Shown here: positions 1 through 6,894 of the stretch, in pieces
Position numbering within the stretch: the first letter of the stretch is position 1
Layout of the letters: each line of letters starts with the position of its first letter
Source: Methanobacteriota archaeon
Lineage (GTDB): Archaea > Thermoplasmatota > Thermoplasmata > RBG-16-68-12
Assembly (NCBI GenBank): GCA_005879015.1
Contig: VBMC01000050.1
Coordinates: forward strand, 1 to 10,220
Direction: 5' to 3'
Length of the DNA stretch: 10,220 bases
Translations under genes and position numbers: made by a program
Notes under the pieces: generated by a model
Seen by the model: only the letters and a program-made list of their open reading frames with translations
Databases searched by the model: none
Told to the model about the DNA's origin: nothing

Positions 1-2
1 TG

Positions 3-3000
3 CTTCCGCTTCGCCTCCAGGAGGCGTTCCTGGAGATCCCCTTTGAGTCGGTACACTTCCTCGATGTCGTCCGCGGAGGCCGCTTCCTGGGCATGCGTGC
101 GGTACTCGTCCAGCTCCTTCGGCGGAAGGCCCAGCGAGAGCCCGTCCTCGATCAACGGGCCGAGGGTGTCCACGACGGAGGCGAGGTGCTTGCGGCGCGC
201 CGCGTCGATCTCGTCGGAAATGCGCTTCGCGTAGCCGTCCACGTCCGCGTATTCGCCGGCGTCCACGAGGGCCTCCGCCCGGGCGAGGAGTTCCGACGCC
301 ATGCGGACGTCCGCCCCGAGTTTCGCATGCGCCTCCAGTTTCGCCCGGAGCTCCGCGAGATTGTCCCGGATCCGCCGCGAGTCCTTCTGGCGCCGGGCGT
401 CCTCGAGGATGTCTTCGATGACCTTCTTGTACTCGATCGCCTCGACGAAACGCCGGTCCTTGATCGCCTCGCGCGCGTTTTGGAGGACCGAATCGGCTCG
501 GCCGGGGTCCATCCCCGAGGACCGATTCTTCTCCATGACCCGCTCGACGGACGTGACCAGATCGTTCGCGGCGGACTCGAGTCCCGTCGAGAGGGCCCCG
601 GCCATCTCCTCGGTGTCCTCGAGCGCCGGAGCGACCTCGTCGAAACGACCCGAATCGAAGGCGGCATCGGCCCGCGCAAGGGCCTCCTCCGCGCCGAGGA
701 TCGAGATGTCGGCCCGGGACAGGTCCCCGATCGTCTTCCGGATCGCGCCGATCCGCGCGCGCGCGGCGTCCTGCGCCCTCCGACGGGATTCGGTCGCCTG
801 TTCCGAGAAGATCTTGAGGGCGTCGACGATCTTCTGCTCCGCGGCTCGGGCATGCTCGACCGCGTCCGCGTACTCCCCTCGCTCGAGGTGCGCCTCCGCG
901 GTGTCCAGCAAGGCAACCGCTTCGTCGGTCTGGATTCCTTTCTCCCGGCCTTCCTTGATCTTGCGTTCCGCCCGACCGATCAGATTCTTCGCGGCCGCGA
1001 CGAGTTCGTCCATCAGCTCCTTCGCGGTCGCATCGAGCGTCGTGAGGATCGCGTCGACGTCGTCGAAGTTCCGTTTCTCCAGGGCCCGTTCCGCGGCTCG
1101 GAGCCCTTCCTCCGCCCCCGTGATGTCGATGTCTGCCTTCCGCAGGTCTTCGATCAACTTCTTGACCGAGATGAACTTCGTCGCGGCGGTCCGCGCCATC
1201 TCGAGCGCCCGCCGTTGCTCTTCCTGTTGCCTCGTCCGGCGACGTTCCGAGACGAGCCGGTCGACCTGCCCGATCGCCTGGAGCACGGCCCCGGGGCGAC
1301 CCCCCTTGAGATCCGTCTCCGCCTGGGCGACCGCGGCCCTGAATTCGTCGACGTCGATCCCTTCCCCATGGGCGACCTCGACCGCCTTCCGTGTCCGCTG
1401 GAGGGCGTCCGTCGCCTGGCCGTTCAACGTGACCTTCACACCTTCCACGATGCCCTCCGCCGAAGCGACGAGATGGTCCGCCTCGTCCAGGGAGCCGCGT
1501 TCGATCGCCTGTTCGGCCGCCGACAGGGTGGTCGCCGCCCGAGCCAGGTCGAGGTTTTGGGCGACCAGATCCGTGATTTCCGAGCGCACGACTTCCATAC
1601 GGCGATGGATCCCTTCCATCCGTTCGAGCTTGATCCGCGTCTCCTCCCTGACGGACTGTCGCCTCGAGTCCGCGTTCGCCTGGGCCAGCTCCTCGACCTC
1701 GGAGATGCACGCCTTCCCCGCGTAGATCGTGTCGCCGTAGCGGGCCTCGGAATACGAGGTCTCGGCGTCCTTGAGCATCTGGTCCGCGGCGTCGACCGGA
1801 ATGCCGTCCGCTCGCGCGCGGGCGACTTCGCCGCGGGCCTGTCCGAGGACCTCGGCGGCCGTGCTCCGGAGCGACTCGCGGGTCGCGGAGATGTCATGCT
1901 CGATGCTGTCCAGGAGCGCGTCGGACTGGAGGTATCGGCCTTCCTGCATCGCGATCGCAGCGTCGGCGAGCTTCCCCTCGAGCGCGACCGTGTCCGTCTG
2001 GCCCGCTTGACGGAGGGCGACAATGTCGTCCCGGGCCCGGAGGACCCGTTCGTTCAGCTTGCCCTCCGTCTGGGCGTCCTGGTCCTCCATCCGCTGGTCG
2101 ATGAGGGCCTGCATGTCGACGGCCTTGCCCAACGTCATCGCGTCGTCGACTTCCCGGAGGAGCTGGCGCGCGACGACCGGGTCCAGGCCGCGGGTCGCGT
2201 TCGCCAGGATGATCTGCAACGACCTCTCCATGATCGTGCGGAAGTGGGTCTCCCGCGTCGACTCCGCCCGGTGCCGGGCCTGCGACACGAGCCGCCTCGC
2301 CGTCGGAAGGTCGTTCCCTTCGATCGCCTTGCCGAGCTCGACGAGCATCCCTTCGAAGTTCGTCACCTCGGCGCCCATCGTGCGGATGTCCGCCGCGTCG
2401 AGCTGGAGGCTCGCGAACGCCTCCCGGACGGTCTTCAAGAGGGACGCCTCCCGGACCGCGTCGTGGGCGTCCTTCGCGAAGCCTCGGACCTTCGCGTACT
2501 CCTTCGCCTCGAGGGCCTCGGCCCCCTGGGCCAGGATCGTATCCGCGCGGCCCACGTCGGCCCCCTTCCGTTTCTCCCGGGCCGCCTCCCGGTCGGAGGC
2601 GCGCAGGGCGACCTCCGCGGCCGCGTGGGCGCGCGCCTCGCGGAGGCTGTTCCGGGCCTTCTGGGCGAGGAGCGGGATGTCCGCGTACACGCCCTTCCGG
2701 AGGGCGTCCTGCGCCTGTGTGAGGAGCTTCCGCGCTTCCGTGATGTTGACGCCGTCCCGCCGGGACGCTTCCACGTCGGCGCTCGCCCGCTCGAGGATCG
2801 TCTCGGCCCTGGCATACTTGCGCTGGGAGTCCGCCTTCTCGATCGCCTTGGCGGACAGGGACCGGACCTTGTTGTACTCCTTGAGGGCGAGGGCCTTGCG
2901 GGCGTCCGCAAGCAACGCCGCGGCATCTCCGACGTTCCCGCCCCCTTCCAGGGCGTACCGGACGCGGGATTCCGCCTTGTCCACGCTCGCCGCGAGGATC

Positions 3001-3485
3001 CGCTCCCGGCGCTGGTCGAGGGTCCGCACGGACACCCGCCGGAGGAGGCGTTCCGCGGTCCCGTGGTCGCCTCGCGCGGCCAGGGCCCGGGCCTGTTCGA
3101 TGTTCCGTTGGAACGCCAGGGTCTCGATGCCCGCCTGCTTCGCATCCTCGAGGACCGCGTCCGCGTACTTCAGGGCGTCCGCGACGCGGCTCTCCCGACG
3201 GATGATGTCGAGGGCCCGCCGGGAGGCTCGGGCCAGGTCCAGGGCCCGTCCGAGGTCTCCGGCGGCCTCCGTCTGTTCCGCCCGTTCCAGGAGGCCGCGC
3301 GGGAAGGCGACGTCCACAGGGTCCCGGGGCGACGCGGCGAGGTCTTTGCGGGCGCTTTCGATCGCCTTCCGGACCGCGTCCGGCGCCACCCGGGTCGTCG
3401 GCGGCTTGGCGAACGGCTGGCCGCACGCATCGCAGTCCGTCCGGCCGTCCGGGACGTCCGATTCGCACAGGGGGCAGCGGGCCAT
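3..3485 (-). CDS. Giant zinc-ribbon protein with tandem ~66-residue helical repeats (partial, C-terminus off the left edge)
   Basis: Reading the minus strand from the ATG at 3485 gives an open frame of 1161 residues with no stop before the window edge. It begins with a zinc ribbon (C4-P-L-C7 and C18-D-A-C21). After that the protein is almost wholly helical and rich in Ala, Glu, Arg, Leu and Asp. It repeats a pattern of G-(I/A/V)-(D/N)-V/P followed by A..LL..A..AL..G.Y..A...A at anchors near residues 119, 183, 245, 308, 365, 433, 494, 561, 642, 709, 784, 850, 925, 991, 1057 and 1119. No signal peptide or membrane segment is visible, so it is probably cytoplasmic. TPR-like or coiled-coil scaffolding is an inference; I do not recognise a named family. 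It is divergent from the PRC-barrel gene. The long plus-strand frame opposite it, in the same codon register, reads as low-complexity Arg/Leu/Asp-rich sequence and is a shadow. Confidence 0.88.
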   Translation of the reverse strand, partial: MARCPLCESDVPDGRTDCDACGQPFAKPPTTRVAPDAVRKAIESARKDLAASPRDPVDVAFPRGLLERAEQTEAAGDLGRALDLARASRRALDIIRRESRVADALKYADAVLEDAKQAGIETLAFQRNIEQARALAARGDHGTAERLLRRVSVRTLDQRRERILAASVDKAESRVRYALEGGGNVGDAAALLADARKALALKEYNKVRSLSAKAIEKADSQRKYARAETILERASADVEASRRDGVNITEARKLLTQAQDALRKGVYADIPLLAQKARNSLREARAHAAAEVALRASDREAAREKRKGADVGRADTILAQGAEALEAKEYAKVRGFAKDAHDAVREASLLKTVREAFASLQLDAADIRTMGAEVTNFEGMLVELGKAIEGNDLPTARRLVSQARHRAESTRETHFRTIMERSLQIILANATRGLDPVVARQLLREVDDAMTLGKAVDMQALIDQRMEDQDAQTEGKLNERVLRARDDIVALRQAGQTDTVALEGKLADAAIAMQEGRYLQSDALLDSIEHDISATRESLRSTAAEVLGQARGEVARARADGIPVDAADQMLKDAETSYSEARYGDTIYAGKACISEVEELAQANADSRRQSVREETRIKLERMEGIHRRMEVVRSEITDLVAQNLDLARAATTLSAAEQAIERGSLDEADHLVASAEGIVEGVKVTLNGQATDALQRTRKAVEVAHGEGIDVDEFRAAVAQAETDLKGGRPGAVLQAIGQVDRLVSERRRTRQQEEQRRALEMARTAATKFISVKKLIEDLRKADIDITGAEEGLRAAERALEKRNFDDVDAILTTLDATAKELMDELVAAAKNLIGRAERKIKEGREKGIQTDEAVALLDTAEAHLERGEYADAVEHARAAEQKIVDALKIFSEQATESRRRAQDAARARIGAIRKTIGDLSRADISILGAEEALARADAAFDSGRFDEVAPALEDTEEMAGALSTGLESAANDLVTSVERVMEKNRSSGMDPGRADSVLQNAREAIKDRRFVEAIEYKKVIEDILEDARRQKDSRRIRDNLAELRAKLEAHAKLGADVRMASELLARAEALVDAGEYADVDGYAKRISDEIDAARRKHLASVVDTLGPLIEDGLSLGLPPKELDEYRTHAQEAASADDIEEVYRLKGDLQERLLEAKRK
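127..3131 (-). repeat. Tandem protein repeats, ~66 residues (about 200 bases) each, 16 units
   Basis: These are protein-level repeats inside the zinc-ribbon gene; the DNA itself is diverged. Each unit has a short turn (for example GIDVDE, GIQTDE, GMDPGR, GADVRM, GVNITE), then a helix with A..LL..A..AL, a G-(E/R/V)-(Y/F) turn, and a second helix. Spacing between successive anchors is 57 to 81 residues, mean about 67. Helical hairpins stacked as a solenoid, or one long coiled coil, would both fit. Confidence 0.8.
513..2006 (-). repeat. Higher-order duplication: two-repeat blocks of 141-148 residues
   Basis: Within the repeat protein, units alternate between two types. Type A has turns such as ADIDITGAEE (residue 784) and ADISILGAEE (925), with a relative at 642. 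Type B has GEGIDVDE, KGIQTDE and SGMDPGR, with anchor glycines at 709, 850 and 991. The type B anchors are exactly 141 residues apart twice. Type A anchors are 142 and 141 apart. One block earlier, both types (494 and 561) sit 148 residues away. This is the footprint of block duplication rather than single-unit duplication. Confidence 0.7.
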
Positions 3486-3553
3486 GGGCTCCAACCGAGA
3501 GGATGCCCTCCGACAGGGAGGGAAACGACGTCGTCAAATGTCGGCTCAGCGGG

Positions 3554-3559
3554 TATAAA
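3554..3559 (-). promoter_or_regulatory. TATA-like box, possibly shared by two divergent genes
   Basis: The minus strand reads TTTATA here, about 70 bases ahead of the repeat-protein ATG at 3485; the start of transcription would fall near 3530, giving a leader of about 45 bases. The plus strand reads TATAAA, 34 bases ahead of the PRC-barrel ATG at 3593, implying a leader of about 10 bases. One box may therefore serve both directions. Based on position and sequence only. Confidence 0.45.
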
Positions 3560-3592
3560 CCACGCGTCTTCGGTATCCTGCCTGATAACTAT

Positions 3593-4102
3593 ATGGCCCG
3601 GACGCGTCGCGGGCCGTTGCCCGAAAAGCTTCAGTACGCGCCTCGCGTTCGCAGCGCCCGTCCGGATCGCCTCACCGGGATCCGCGGGTGTATCGAGTTG
3701 GCGGGGGCGCGGCGGGGTCATTCGCTCGTCGGGATGACGGTCGTCGACCCGGAAGGCATCGAGGTCGGATACGTCTCGGGCGAGGAGACGAACGTCCTCG
3801 TACTCGGCGAAGGGTCGGGGGGCCGGATGCGCCTCGGCCGACGGTACGTGAGCGGGGTCGCCGACCGAATCACCCTCTCCGGCCCGGTCGCGCAGATTTT
3901 CACGGGCCTGAACGTCGTCGATTCGGACGGCGAGTTCGTCGGGGTCGTGCGGGACACGAACGAGGCGGACGACGTCCTGGATTCGTTCATCGTGGAGGAC
4001 GAGCAGGGCGAGATGGTGAATGTCCTCCTCGAGGACGTCCGGTCGATCGACGAATGGGTCGAGCTGTCCGTCGCCGGCGATTCGCTGTACGAAAAGGGCT
4101 AG
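3593..4102 (+). CDS. Tandem PRC-barrel-like domain protein
   Basis: This is a 169-residue soluble protein. Residues 44-97 (SLVGMTVVDPEGIEVGYVS onward) and residues 102-160 (IFTGLNVVDSDGEFVGVV onward) each show the PRC-barrel pattern: a G-x-x-VVD-x-(E/D)-G-x-x-VG-x-V strand-turn-strand, then an acidic part ending in hydrophobic strands. The family forms small beta-barrels found in photosynthetic reaction centre H subunit, RimM and many archaeal proteins, and usually mediates binding rather than catalysis; the partner here is unknown. The first 30 residues are Arg-rich and disordered-looking. ATG 3593 is chosen because it sits 34 bases after a TATA-like box; the frame extends upstream to ATG 3503, but that extension has no domain support and crosses the promoter. 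Its stop overlaps the stop of the convergent small membrane gene. Confidence 0.8.
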   Translation: MARTRRGPLPEKLQYAPRVRSARPDRLTGIRGCIELAGARRGHSLVGMTVVDPEGIEVGYVSGEETNVLVLGEGSGGRMRLGRRYVSGVADRITLSGPVAQIFTGLNVVDSDGEFVGVVRDTNEADDVLDSFIVEDEQGEMVNVLLEDVRSIDEWVELSVAGDSLYEKG

Positions 4103-4257
4103 CGCTCCTCGTCCGGGGTCGGCGTCAACAGGATGCCGGTCGCAATCCAGACCAGGAGGACGACGGTGACCAGGATCCCGCCGTACCCGAGGCCGGCGTT
4201 GACCGCCAGCAGGACGACGGGGATGAACAGTCCGATCGCGGTGCCGATGCGGCCCAT
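4099..4257 (-). CDS. Small two-helix membrane protein, 52 residues
   Basis: The minus strand from ATG 4257 encodes MGRIGTAIGLF followed by two hydrophobic stretches (about residues 5-22 and 27-45) separated by a Gly-rich turn, with the acidic tail TPTPDEER. This is a typical tiny inner-membrane hairpin protein with no recognised family. A CTTTAGG box centred 27 bases ahead of the ATG suits a leaderless transcript. Its TAG stop and the TAG stop of the PRC-barrel gene lie on opposite strands of the same CTAG. The membrane-like composition and the fitting promoter support it as a real gene; shortness keeps certainty moderate. Confidence 0.6.
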   Translation of the reverse strand: MGRIGTAIGLFIPVVLLAVNAGLGYGGILVTVVLLVWIATGILLTPTPDEER

Positions 4258-4279
4258 GAGGGGCTCGAAAGCCTGCCGG

Positions 4280-4287
4280 GCCTAAAG
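4280..4287 (-). promoter_or_regulatory. TATA-like box for the 52-residue membrane protein
   Basis: The minus strand reads CCTTTAGG, centred 27 bases before ATG 4257, the distance expected for a leaderless archaeal transcript. It is a weak match to the TATA consensus, supported mainly by position. Confidence 0.3.
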
Positions 4288-4334
4288 GTTTGCGACGCGA
4301 ATGGCCACCCTCCGAGCGGGTCGCGTCAACATGC

Positions 4335-4655
4335 TTACGCGGGGCGGCGCCCGAGGGCGCGCCGCCGGAATGCCTCGAATCGGATCGCATCGACCGCGAT
4401 GGGCGCCATCGTGACGATGGCCCCGAGGCCCCGGAGCTTCTCGGCCAGCTCGCGGGCATCCGGTTCCGGCACGACGAAGACGGACTGACCGATCCAGACC
4501 ACGCCCGCCCGTTGGATGAATGGGCGAGTCTCGCTCACCCGGACATCGGCCCGCCCGTAGATGAGATGGGCCACGCGGGAAGCGGCGGAGCGATTCGCCT
4601 TCGTCACGTCGTAGGACAGCAGCACGAGGCACGGACTCGTGTCGGTGGGAGACAT
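4335..4655 (-). CDS. Conserved-looking hypothetical protein with Cas2-like strand/helix order
   Basis: This 106-residue protein has no signal peptide or membrane segment. The order seen is a strand ending in SYDV (residues 10-17), an Arg-rich helix (19-33, ending HLIYG), a loop with RPFIQRAGVV, a strand WIGQSVFVV (54-62), a helix DARELAEKLRGLGA (66-79), a strand VTMAPI (81-86) and a basic tail. Cas2 proteins share the early YD, the R-rich helix, a Q-x-S-V-F strand and a final helix-strand. That makes a Cas2/VapD-type ferredoxin fold plausible, but no CRISPR array or other cas gene is in the window and the middle loop is longer than in Cas2. The ATG at 4655 follows an AT-rich promoter at the leaderless distance. 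Function unknown. Confidence 0.7.
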   Translation of the reverse strand: MSPTDTSPCLVLLSYDVTKANRSAASRVAHLIYGRADVRVSETRPFIQRAGVVWIGQSVFVVPEPDARELAEKLRGLGAIVTMAPIAVDAIRFEAFRRRALGRRPA

Positions 4656-4662
4656 GTATTTC

Positions 4663-4682
4663 TATATGTATAAGCTATATGA
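4663..4682 (-). promoter_or_regulatory. AT-rich leaderless promoter for the Cas2-like protein gene
   Basis: The minus strand reads TATAGCTTATACATATA here, by far the most AT-rich patch near a start in the window. A TATA box at about 4675-4682 places transcription start at or next to ATG 4655. The patch is nearly self-complementary (TATATG...CTATATG), so a dimeric regulator site is also possible. Confidence 0.5.
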
Positions 4683-4761
4683 TAGCCTTTCCTGGAGGGA
4701 TGAGTGAAAGTATTCGATGCCACGGGCGTGGGCCGGAGGTCTGAGAGCGCCGTAAACATGT

Positions 4762-5333
4762 TCACGAACGGCGGTGGGCCGCCCTCTCGGCGACCTCGCG
4801 AAGTTTCTTCAGGTTCGCTGCCACGTGGTCCGGAAAGATCCCGGATCCGGACACGAGGATGTCCGCCCCGGCCTCGGCCACGATCGGGGCGGTATCGATC
4901 TTGATGCCGCCATCGACCTGGAGTTCGACGTCCAGGTCCTCCTTGGCCAGGTACGTGCGCGCCTCGCGGATCTTCGGGACGACGTCGGAGCGGAAGGCCT
5001 GGCCCGCGAAGCCCGGCTGCACCGTCATCACGAGGAGGAGCTCGACGTGCTCGAGGTGCGGCGCGGCCTCTTTGAAGGGCGTGGCGGGGTTCAGCACGAG
5101 GCCGTCACGAAATGCTGAGGGTGGGTGACCATCAGATGCGCATCGAAGGGGACCTTCGTCAGGGGCCGAATCGACGCGACGACGGCGGGCCCCATCGTGA
5201 GGTTCGGCACGAAGTGCCCATCCATCACGTCGATGTGGAGCAGGTCGGCGCCCGCGTCCGCGGCTTCCTTCACCTGTTCGCCGAGCCGGTCGAACCGCGC
5301 GGACAGGATCGACGGCGCGATCTTAATGGGCAT
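4762..5333 (-). pseudogene. rpe: Ribulose-phosphate 3-epimerase with an internal frame-shifting deletion
   Basis: The family converts ribulose 5-phosphate and xylulose 5-phosphate into each other on a TIM barrel with a bound metal. From ATG 5333 the first frame gives [28 protein letters not shown] and [16 protein letters not shown], then stops at 5091. The second frame resumes as VLNPATPF, then VMTVQPGFAGQ, ELQVDGGIK and AGADILVSGSGIF, ending at 4762. The known metal and catalytic positions are present (Ser of APSIL, His and Asp of HIDVMDG, His of AHLMV, Asp of VDGG). Missing is the usual segment of about 35-40 residues between HF and LNPATP (around strand 4, normally with an AGAD..T.H.E motif), and the frame changes across the gap near 5097-5112. 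A true pseudogene or an assembly/consensus error are both possible. The ATG at 5333 is preferred over an upstream TTG, with a TTATT box 28 bases ahead. Confidence 0.85.
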
Positions 5334-5356
5334 TGAGCCGGCCAAGGGACGTCGGT

Positions 5357-5366
5357 CGAATAAGGG
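5357..5366 (-). promoter_or_regulatory. TATA-like box for the epimerase
   Basis: The minus strand reads CCCTTATTCG, with TTATT centred 28 bases ahead of ATG 5333, consistent with a leaderless transcript and with the choice of that start. A preserved promoter ahead of a broken gene favours a recent lesion or a sequence error. Confidence 0.35.
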
Positions 5367-5416
5367 TTCCTTCGATCCCGCGTGAACGATTCATCCAGAG
5401 CTCGGTCGATCCCGAC

Positions 5417-6406
5417 TCAGCCCAGATGGTAGGAACTCAGGACGAGGTTCAGCCGCACGCCCGCCGCGAACAGCTGCGCCTTCACCACGTTCTTCGCGGC
5501 CCCGCTGAACCAGGCCTGCATCGCGTGGTTCCGTTCCACGGGGACTTCGTGGTCAAGCCCCATTGCATGGTCGCCCAGATCCGTTGCGATGCCCGCATGC
5601 GTCACATCCAGCTCGGGGCGGCCCATGCTCACGGGGATCGCTGAGAACGTGCCGGCCGGGGTCGAGACGTCCACGACCTCACCGCTCATCAGGAACAGCC
5701 GGACCGGTTCCGTGTACGTGAAGTTCGATGCTGCCTTCCAGGTCGCGTTCGGACCGGAGAGCTGCCATTGGATCCAGCCGTGGACCGTCGCGGTGCTAGT
5801 CGCATTCCAGCTCTCGTTCGCCTGGAGGGGGAAGGACCAGACGTTGAGCGCGGGGTCGAACGTGGTCTCGATCGTCGCCGAGTAGGAGGCGTCGTAGACG
5901 CCCGCGGCGGTCGTCGAAGAGCCGCCGACCGCGACGGTCCGGACCTCTTTCTGGAGGGCGAGGTCTGAAGCGCGATACCACGAGTACCCGCCAACGGTCG
6001 CATTCTCGAGCATGGAGCGGGCCATCGTCATCGCGGGTTCGCCGCTGGCGTCTGCCAGGGGCGTCGGATCGATCATCCAGTGGACGCGGAACGAGCCATC
6101 GAGGCTCACGTTGTACTGCGAGCCTCTCGCCGAGACGACCGTCCGCGTGAGGTGGCCCGAGGCGGCAGGCCCATCGGGCTGCAAGCCGCCCGAGGAGGCG
6201 TTCACGTCATACGTCCACGAGTCGCCTGGGGCCCAGGTCGGCACATCGACGGCGGTCGGTTGCGGTCCCGTCCCCGTCCCGGGCCGATTCGCATTCGATC
6301 CGGGATTGGATAGGTTTCGAAGGACCTCGGGGGCGAAGGCCACGGACGCGATCGCGACCGCGGCGACGAGGGCCGCCACGAGGACCGCAAGAAACTTTCG
6401 TTGCAT
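5417..6406 (-). CDS. Secreted or membrane-anchored extracellular protein, sequon-rich
   Basis: This 329-residue protein starts MQRKFLAVLV and has a hydrophobic stretch at residues 5-26 after a short basic start, fitting a signal peptide or N-terminal anchor. A Gly/Pro/Thr/Asn linker (about 31-55) follows, then a mainly beta-strand domain beginning WAPGDSWTYDV. The GDSWTYDV opening is familiar from extracellular proteins of archaea, but I know of no assigned function. Eight N-x-S/T sequons (for example N31, N69, and the NESWNAT cluster) suggest N-glycosylation on the cell surface. There are no cysteines or obvious catalytic motif, and no C-terminal membrane helix or sorting signal is seen. The ATG at 6406 is supported by the signal sequence beginning right there and a TATA-like box 44 bases upstream. 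Confidence 0.8.
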   Translation of the reverse strand: MQRKFLAVLVAALVAAVAIASVAFAPEVLRNLSNPGSNANRPGTGTGPQPTAVDVPTWAPGDSWTYDVNASSGGLQPDGPAASGHLTRTVVSARGSQYNVSLDGSFRVHWMIDPTPLADASGEPAMTMARSMLENATVGGYSWYRASDLALQKEVRTVAVGGSSTTAAGVYDASYSATIETTFDPALNVWSFPLQANESWNATSTATVHGWIQWQLSGPNATWKAASNFTYTEPVRLFLMSGEVVDVSTPAGTFSAIPVSMGRPELDVTHAGIATDLGDHAMGLDHEVPVERNHAMQAWFSGAAKNVVKAQLFAAGVRLNLVLSSYHLG

Positions 6407-6444
6407 CCCAATCTGCCTCGCTGCTCGGTCCGCATGCCGACGTG

Positions 6445-6454
6445 GGATATTTGG
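6445..6454 (-). promoter_or_regulatory. TATA-like box for the secreted protein
   Basis: The minus strand reads CCAAATATCC about 44 bases ahead of ATG 6406, giving a predicted leader of roughly 20 bases. The surrounding CCCAAATATCCC is the only AT-rich core in the intergenic region close to the start. Confidence 0.4.
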
Positions 6455-6586
6455 GCGTTATTAGACGGACATGAAACACTTGTTTGAAAATCAGTCTGAA
6501 GGGAACCGCGATGGAGGCGTCCCGCGGCTGATCCGAGAGGCCTGACCACCGTCACATTCATCCCACCCACAAGGGGATGCGGTTTC

Positions 6587-6838
6587 ATGGCGGTAGATTC
6601 CAAACCGCTCCCCCATTCGCATGCCCGGTTTAACCGATGGCTCTACGAACCGCTTCTCATCCTCACTCTCCCTCTCGTCACGATGCTCTCGATTTTCCTC
6701 GCCTTTCTCTTTTTCACTCTTCAATCATGGATCGGCGACGTTTCGGCTCGGCTCGTCGTGATCACCTTCGTCGTCGCTCTCCTGTTCGGAAACGCGTTTC
6801 GCCTCCTGCGACGGCTGCGCCGCGAGCGAAGTCCTTAA
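6587..6838 (+). CDS. Small two-helix membrane protein, 83 residues
   Basis: This encodes a short hydrophilic start (MAVDSKPLPHSHARFNRWLY), two hydrophobic segments (about residues 22-46 and 54-72) with a short WIGDVSAR loop between them, and a strongly basic tail (RLLRRLRRERSP) that should stay in the cytoplasm. It is less GC-rich than the transketolase genes that follow on the same strand. Its TAA stop lies inside the TATA-like box proposed for transketolase, 56 bases before the transketolase start. I do not recognise a family. The clear hairpin topology with positive-inside charge supports a real protein; no strong promoter is visible immediately upstream. Confidence 0.6.
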   Translation: MAVDSKPLPHSHARFNRWLYEPLLILTLPLVTMLSIFLAFLFFTLQSWIGDVSARLVVITFVVALLFGNAFRLLRRLRRERSP

Positions 6839-6840
6839 AA
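6834..6840 (+). promoter_or_regulatory. TATA-like box for the transketolase operon
   Basis: CTTAAAA lies about 58 bases ahead of the GTG at 6895, predicting a leader of about 33 bases. It includes the stop codon of the preceding small membrane gene. Confidence 0.4.
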
Positions 6841-6884
6841 CCCGCATGCCCTCTCGGGACCGCTCCCGGGCGGGAGCGGGGGGC

Positions 6885-6888
6885 GAGG
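6885..6888 (+). promoter_or_regulatory. Ribosome binding site for transketolase N-terminal subunit
   Basis: GAGG ends six bases ahead of GTG 6895. This decides the start, because the frame is open far upstream (to ATG 6637) but that extension overlaps the preceding membrane gene and has no family resemblance. Confidence 0.5.
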
Positions 6889-6894
6889 CGGTCC

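Noticed and set aside
1894..3537. A 547-residue minus-strand frame, Gly/Pro/Arg-rich
   Set aside because: It overlaps the zinc-ribbon repeat gene in a different frame and has the low-complexity composition of a GC-rich shadow. The frame starting at 3485 shows a zinc ribbon and ordered repeats.
93..3737. A 1214-residue open frame on the plus strand
   Set aside because: It is exactly in codon register opposite the repeat protein, is dominated by Arg, Leu, Asp, Val, Gly and Pro without domains, and arises from the GC-rich third positions of the real gene. Its end also runs through the promoter and into the PRC-barrel gene.
3170..4459. A 429-residue minus-strand frame across the PRC-barrel gene
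   Set aside because: It covers parts of four better-supported genes and the divergent promoter, and its translation is Arg/Pro-rich without recognisable domains.
4335..4655. A possible CRISPR-Cas locus around the Cas2-like protein
   Set aside because: No direct repeats with regular spacers and no cas1 or effector gene are visible on either side, so only the fold resemblance is reported.
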